Origin: CAZTZL01 sp964617625
Lineage (GTDB): Bacteria; Zhuqueibacterota; QNDG01; DSAB01
Length of the DNA: 10,835 nt
NCBI GenBank assembly: GCA_964617625.1
Contig: CAZTZL010000094.1
Coordinates: 1-10,835, forward strand
Direction: 5' to 3'
Under the pieces are notes generated by a model. That model made no database searches. It had not been told where the DNA came from and was given only the letters and a program-made list of their open reading frames with translations. A program made the position numbers and the translations under genes. Below, piece after piece: positions 8,001-10,835 of the stretch. Position 1 is the stretch's first letter; the number at the start of each line of letters is the position of its first letter.

Positions 8001-9285
8001 CATCATCATCTTTACATATATCCAAAACATGATTGCTGCAGATCGAGTACGGGTTACCCGGATCATGAGTATATTTTTTGAACCCCCCCCGGGCCGGATT
8101 AAAAACATTTAATCCGCCCCCATCGGTGCCAATCCATACATGACCGGATCGATCTTCTAAAAAAGCCTGTACAATATCATGGCTCAATCCCTGAGTATTG
8201 AAGGGTTCTGTGTGATAATTTTCAAACTGTTTCCTGTTTCGGCACAGAAGATTAATCCCTCCGCTGAATGTCCCGATCCAAAGATTACCCTGTTTATCTT
8301 CAAAAAGGGAACGCACCGTATTATTGCCAAGAGAGTTGATTCGCGAAGGCTCATGTCGATATGTCGTGAAAATAAGATGCGACGGAAACGGTTTTTTGAG
8401 ATCATTAATTTCAAAACGTGAGAGACCGGCATTTTCAAATCCAGCCCAGAGATGCCCTCCCCGGTCTATCAGCAAAGTATATATTGTATTACCGGGAATT
8501 GAATTTTTATCATCCGGATCATATCTGTATACGATAAAATTGTCATCCCTCCTGTCGTATAGATTCAATCCTCCATCCATGGTCCCGATCCATATTCTTT
8601 TTCGATTATCCTGAACAATCGTCTCAATATCATTGGAGCCGATACTGTTTGGATCGGACAAATCGTGCATGTACCGCTTGAAGCGGTTTTGATTGTAGTC
8701 ATATTTATAAAGTCCGTCAAAACCGGTTCCGATCCATAAAAATCCTTCTGAATCTTCAAAAATGGCTTTAATATAAGATCCAGATAAAAAATTGAGAAAT
8801 GAATCGGTTTCCTTATTATACAAACTGATTCCGGTAACAGTCCCGACCCAAAGGCGATCTCTGCGATCCACATACAGACAAATCACAGAATTATTCAGCA
8901 AAGCGGTCGAATCATTTTCATCTGCCCGATACTGCTCAAATCGATTTTGATATTGATCCAACCGATGTAAACCCCCGCTATTTGTGCCAATCCACAAACT
9001 CCCTGTGCTGTCTTCAACAACTGAATTGATATTGTCATCACTGATACTCAAAGAATCGAGAGGATTATTTTGATAAATTTTAAATGTATATCCGTCGTAT
9101 TGATTTAATCCGGCCTGGGTTCCAAACCACATCAGCCCTGATCGATCCTGATATATACACGCAACGGTATTATCGGACAATCCATTTGATATAGACAGGT
9201 GACGAAATTCTATTCTATGAGATTGTGCGCAAAGTGGAGGACCGACAAGAAACATTAAAAAGAAAATACGAGATTGCTTTTTCAT
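5050..9285 (-). CDS. Hybrid two-component system: 14-blade propeller sensor, histidine kinase, receiver and AraC regulator in one protein
   Basis: This 1411-residue protein has, in order: a signal peptide ending PLCA (1-20); fourteen Reg_prop propeller repeats marked by LWIGT-like motifs (from about 52, 97, 145, 183, 231, 279, 335, 383, 431, 478, 523, 575, 618 and 662), giving two seven-bladed propellers; a Y_Y_Y domain (about 720-800); one membrane span (about 807-823); a charged linker helix; a kinase with H-box NISHEFRTPL (phospho-acceptor His863), N-box (Asn978, Asn982), G1 box DNGIGI (1034-1039) and G2 box GTGVGL (1064-1069); a receiver with Asp1151-1153, phospho-acceptor Asp1194, Thr1224 and Lys1246; and an AraC-type double helix-turn-helix (about 1300-1393). 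All catalytic residues are intact. HTCS proteins sense ligands, often glycan fragments, in the periplasm and activate nearby uptake genes. The start must be TTG at 9288 or ATG at 9285, because an in-frame TAA lies at 9292-9294. I chose the ATG; neither has a clear Shine-Dalgarno. Confidence 0.96.
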   Translation of the reverse strand: MKKQSRIFFLMFLVGPPLCAQSHRIEFRHLSISNGLSDNTVACIYQDRSGLMWFGTQAGLNQYDGYTFKIYQNNPLDSLSISDDNINSVVEDSTGSLWIGTNSGGLHRLDQYQNRFEQYRADENDSTALLNNSVICLYVDRRDRLWVGTVTGISLYNKETDSFLNFLSGSYIKAIFEDSEGFLWIGTGFDGLYKYDYNQNRFKRYMHDLSDPNSIGSNDIETIVQDNRKRIWIGTMDGGLNLYDRRDDNFIVYRYDPDDKNSIPGNTIYTLLIDRGGHLWAGFENAGLSRFEINDLKKPFPSHLIFTTYRHEPSRINSLGNNTVRSLFEDKQGNLWIGTFSGGINLLCRNRKQFENYHTEPFNTQGLSHDIVQAFLEDRSGHVWIGTDGGGLNVFNPARGGFKKYTHDPGNPYSICSNHVLDICKDDDGNLWLATWDGLNYFNISRNEFIRYENKEGHIKSLTSSKVTSVLEDTGKNLWIGTISGLNIYNRKENLFFHSFEGVAQDIGSKYIQCLYEDRSGNIWVGTVWGLYQLHHEDLVKKNYKFQYYLHDSEDTTSLSDNHIFSIVEDRQGLIWVTTLSGLNCYHTDRNVFQSYTIRDGLASNWILSIVEDNQGSLWMGTHEGISKFDPVTKRFANFDIHDGLLSSEFTKGVMRSFTGELYFGGKTGFSIFHPDSIKQSSFIPPVVLTDFQVFNRSVMIAPIKQIQNSESNVGSIELSYKQNMFSFEFAALDYTAPEKNRYQYKLEGFDRDWRVTDASRRFATYTNLPGGKYVFRVKGSNSDGLWNEEGLFISVSIQPPFWKTNWALLIYIGVTFAVLMLMRELIVYRERLKNEMLMDRKEAERIHELDELKLRFFTNISHEFRTPLSLIIGVLDRLLRSKGHFKRKVLFQNYHVMFRNAKRLLRLINQIMDIRKLDEGRMRLELKQRDIIYFIKSIYSSFKFQAEQRSIHCQFESEVEQLYIWFDPDKIEKIIYNVLSNAFKFTKNGGIIRIQMKVLRNQNSTPVLTAADQRERMEISSQFRNYLEIQIQDNGIGIPDKYLDRIYDPFFQIENKENPLSKGTGVGLALTRELINLHQGSVSVQSREGSGSCFIIRLPLDLAPENVNEGENSSVENEAVPSIPDDEAIITDSIAKHDMDKSVPLVLIADDDMDFCNYLRDELYEDYRVIEASDGEEAYKMTIEFIPDLIVSDIKMPKMNGFVLCSKIKQNVQTSHIPVILLTSQTADKNRTDGYDFGADDYIEKPFDIYLLRTRIANLIQTRNKLKEKFSHEIYLQPKNVPVTPEDERFLNHVIQIVDEHIEDSEFHVSRLGNEIGLGRVQLYRKIKALTDSTPNDLIRTLRLKRAAQLLETSKLTVFEITYRVGFKDPSYFCKCFRNQYGSSPAEYARIHQIQLNEEKSSNLSSIDNV

Positions 9286-9412
9286 CAATTTTTAATCGTT
9301 TACATCAGACGAAAAAAATACTCACAAAACTGTACTCTGAATAAGTTAAATAATTTTATGACATGAACAAATCTTTTTTATTGAATTCAGGAACGAGAAG
9401 TTCAAATCGAAT

Positions 9413-9449
9413 AAAAAAGTGGATCCCCTTTTGAGAAGGAAATCCACTT
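9413..9449 (-). terminator. Intrinsic terminator after the lipoprotein gene
   Basis: A perfect 8-bp outer stem pairs 9417-9424 (AAGTGGAT) with 9442-9449 (ATCCACTT). An inner 4-bp stem pairs CCTT (9427-9430) with AAGG (9436-9439), with a 2x2 internal loop between the stems and a 5-base apical loop. On the minus strand the stem is followed by a run of six T (9418-9413, partly within the stem). There is no T-run on the plus-strand side, so it acts on minus-strand transcripts. It lies about 65 bases past the lipoprotein stop. It separates that gene from the HTCS, whose promoter should therefore lie in the roughly 120 bases between here and 9288; I see no convincing hexamer pair there. Confidence 0.88.
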
Positions 9450-9514
9450 AAAATTGTTAATTATAAAACTTATTTCAGACGAACAAGATTCTCAATATCT
9501 ATCGATAATGCAAA

Positions 9515-10762
9515 TTAAAATTCTCCCATATCGATTCTTTGTACAGTCCAATTATCACCCATAATCATATAAAGATAACGACTGTTTCCCAATGCCAGTA
9601 CTGTAGCAGGAGAAGGAAGAATTCCCTTGTACAGAATATCCTGACTGTTTTTATCCGGATCATAGATAAGAATCGGGTCTTCTTCAGAATCGGAACCGAC
9701 ATAAATGATAGTCCCATCTTCATCTTCCTGTACTGCAAAAGTACTGGTTGCATAATCAGCAAACGCGCCTGTTTGTGACCAGTCGAGCACCAATTCTCTT
9801 GCACCTAAACTACCGCGGGCATCCAAAATTTCATTTCTCCAGATGGCAATTTCAGGATTGTTTTCATCTGGGTTCTTCAGTGTAACCAATGCATAGACAT
9901 ACTCGGTTCCTTTATCCATTGAAACACGGATACAATTAAATCTGTCTGCGTAATAACCAGACCCCACACCCTCACTTTCTCCTGAAGGCACAATGTACAA
10001 ATCACTGCTACTGATGCCTCCCGAATAAAGATTTCCGTTGCTGTCCAAATCACCAAAACGAACACTTTTTCCGACCTTCGCATATTGAGTGGCTACTGTA
10101 TCCCCACCAGCAATATCCATCTGATCAATAACCGCGTTGTTCTTGATGAGTATGAATTTTCCATCCGGACGAATTCGTGCATCATAAATAGATCCACTCA
10201 TTTGGCCAACCACTGTTCTTGTACCATCACTTGTAATTTTATAAACATTAAATGGCGAATACTGCTGAAAAACATATAAATTTCCAAAAGCATCCTCTGC
10301 GATGGCACCCAAGGTTATAGATTCAAAAAAACCTCCAAAGTCTTCATTGACCGGATCAATTTGATAAGGACCATATTCATCAAAAAGAAGTGCATCCTCG
10401 GTAACCACTTTCACAGTAATAGAATCATGAACAAGATTGGGACGACGAACTTTAATCGAAGTCGCGGTAGATTCAACTATTTCCCCATTTGCTACAATTT
10501 CTTTCTCGTCTTCATCCATGTAAGTGAAATAAACCCAATTAAACATATTATTGTCTGCAAAATTCTCACCAAGAATGGTAATATAATTGAATCCGGCCGG
10601 TGCAATCAAATCGGGTTCAAGCCGATTGATTACCGGTGTTGTTGTTGTTGGATCATGTTTTTGATAATACAACGCAGTAGGACCTTTATATTCACATCCT
10701 GTTACAATCACAATAAATAGTAGCACAAACAGGAATATCTTTATCAATTGTTTTGTTTTCAT
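9515..10762 (-). CDS. IPT/TIG-domain lipoprotein with beta-propeller-like C-terminal region
   Basis: This is a 415-residue predicted lipoprotein. A hydrophobic signal peptide (residues 6-20) ends in the lipobox VTGC, giving lipidated Cys23. A short Thr/Pro linker (Thr39-42 come from a fourfold repeated codon) leads to an IPT/TIG immunoglobulin-like domain at about 43-137 (PVINRLEPDLIAPAGFNYITILGENF is the typical opening, here split by the length rule: PVINRLEP, then ITILGENF). From about 142 to 410, repeated strands such as AIAEDAFGNLYVF, RPDGKFILI, LDSNGNLYSGG and EDGTIIYVGS suggest an NHL- or YncE-like propeller. TIG-propeller lipoproteins occur in Bacteroidota glycan-uptake loci as surface binding proteins; a similar role here is inferred. 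The ATG was chosen over a GTG at 10768 because the Shine-Dalgarno is 9 bases from the ATG but only 3 from the GTG, and an in-frame TGA directly precedes the GTG. It starts 19 bases after the preceding partial gene, so they are probably co-transcribed. Confidence 0.9.
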   Translation of the reverse strand: MKTKQLIKIFLFVLLFIVIVTGCEYKGPTALYYQKHDPTTTTPVINRLEPDLIAPAGFNYITILGENFADNNMFNWVYFTYMDEDEKEIVANGEIVESTATSIKVRRPNLVHDSITVKVVTEDALLFDEYGPYQIDPVNEDFGGFFESITLGAIAEDAFGNLYVFQQYSPFNVYKITSDGTRTVVGQMSGSIYDARIRPDGKFILIKNNAVIDQMDIAGGDTVATQYAKVGKSVRFGDLDSNGNLYSGGISSSDLYIVPSGESEGVGSGYYADRFNCIRVSMDKGTEYVYALVTLKNPDENNPEIAIWRNEILDARGSLGARELVLDWSQTGAFADYATSTFAVQEDEDGTIIYVGSDSEEDPILIYDPDKNSQDILYKGILPSPATVLALGNSRYLYMIMGDNWTVQRIDMGEF

Positions 10763-10768
10763 TATCAC

Positions 10769-10776
10769 TCACCTCC
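10769..10776 (-). promoter_or_regulatory. Ribosome binding site that decides the lipoprotein start
   Basis: The minus strand reads GGAGGTGA, a near-perfect match to the 16S rRNA tail. From GGAGG there are 9 bases to the ATG at 10762 and only 3 to the GTG at 10768. This selects the ATG and the start MKTKQL. The site lies in the short gap after the preceding gene's stop, which fits translation within one operon. Confidence 0.8.
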
Positions 10777-10781
10777 ACATT

Positions 10782-10835
10782 TTACATTGAGAACCGGACA
10801 GTCATCCGCTGAACTTTATCGAACACGCCGAACGG
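10782..10835 (-). CDS. C-terminal end of an outer-membrane beta-barrel-like protein, truncated by window edge
   Basis: The minus strand is open from the window edge to a TAA at 10782-10784 and encodes 17 residues, PFGVFDKVQRMTVRFSM. The final stretch alternates polar and hydrophobic residues (RMTVRFSM), as in the last strand of outer-membrane barrels. TonB-dependent receptors with similar N-terminal domains often end with a turn followed by such a strand. The next gene's Shine-Dalgarno lies in the 19-base gap that follows, as in an operon. If this is a second receptor, the lipoprotein would be its partner. With only 17 residues the identity is a guess, although a gene ending here is plausible. 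Confidence 0.5.
   Translation of the reverse strand, partial: PFGVFDKVQRMTVRFSM

Noticed and set aside
9305..9483. Nine-base direct repeat TCAGACGAA at 9305-9313 and 9475-9483
   Set aside because: It is short, has no extended similarity, and the two copies sit on either side of the terminator. Chance is the simplest explanation.
10361..10720. A 119-codon plus-strand ORF
   Set aside because: It is antisense to the IPT/TIG domain of the lipoprotein, which has a lipobox, a strong ribosome binding site and a terminator. The antisense product is Ile/Cys/Asn-rich with no domain.
1..10835. CRISPR arrays, tRNA or rRNA genes, insertion sequences and phage genes
   Set aside because: I saw no regularly spaced repeats, no structured RNA gene, and no transposase, integrase or phage-like product on either strand.

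Overview
The window looks like a bacterial chromosome fragment from the FCB group. The evidence is a TonB-dependent receptor (TBDR) with an N-terminal carboxypeptidase-regulatory-like domain, a one-piece hybrid two-component system (HTCS) with a periplasmic propeller sensor, and large exported proteins. Two genes have strong Shine-Dalgarno sequences (AAAGGAGG and GGAGGTGA), which classical Bacteroidota rarely use. A neighbouring lineage such as Calditrichota/KSB1-type, Marinimicrobia-type or Ignavibacteria-type bacteria is therefore more likely. This placement is an inference. Base composition is moderate to AT-rich, and the intergenic DNA is clearly AT-rich.

Every gene I can support is on the minus strand, so transcription reads from the right end to the left. 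From the right: (a) the last 17 codons of a gene cut by the window edge, whose ending looks like an outer-membrane beta-barrel; (b) 19 bases later, an IPT/TIG plus beta-propeller-like lipoprotein (9515-10762), followed by a clear intrinsic terminator (about 9413-9449); (c) a 1411-residue HTCS (5050-9285) with 14 propeller blades, Y_Y_Y domain, one membrane span, histidine kinase, receiver and AraC-type DNA-binding domain; (d) a 371-base AT-rich intergenic region carrying a two-unit 21-bp tandem repeat suited to an AraC-type dimer; (e) a 1038-residue TBDR (1562-4678); (f) 28 bases later, a large secreted protein of unknown family (1-1533), open to the left edge and so cut at its C-terminus.

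The likely logic is a sensor-controlled outer-membrane uptake locus. The HTCS would sense a ligand in the periplasm and activate the TBDR/secreted-protein operon through the 21-bp repeats. A second barrel/lipoprotein pair lies on the other side of the regulator. The layout resembles a Bacteroidota polysaccharide-utilisation locus, but no SusD homologue and no carbohydrate-active enzyme is visible. The substrate is unknown, and the accessory proteins (IPT/TIG-propeller lipoprotein and unknown secreted protein) are the least described parts.
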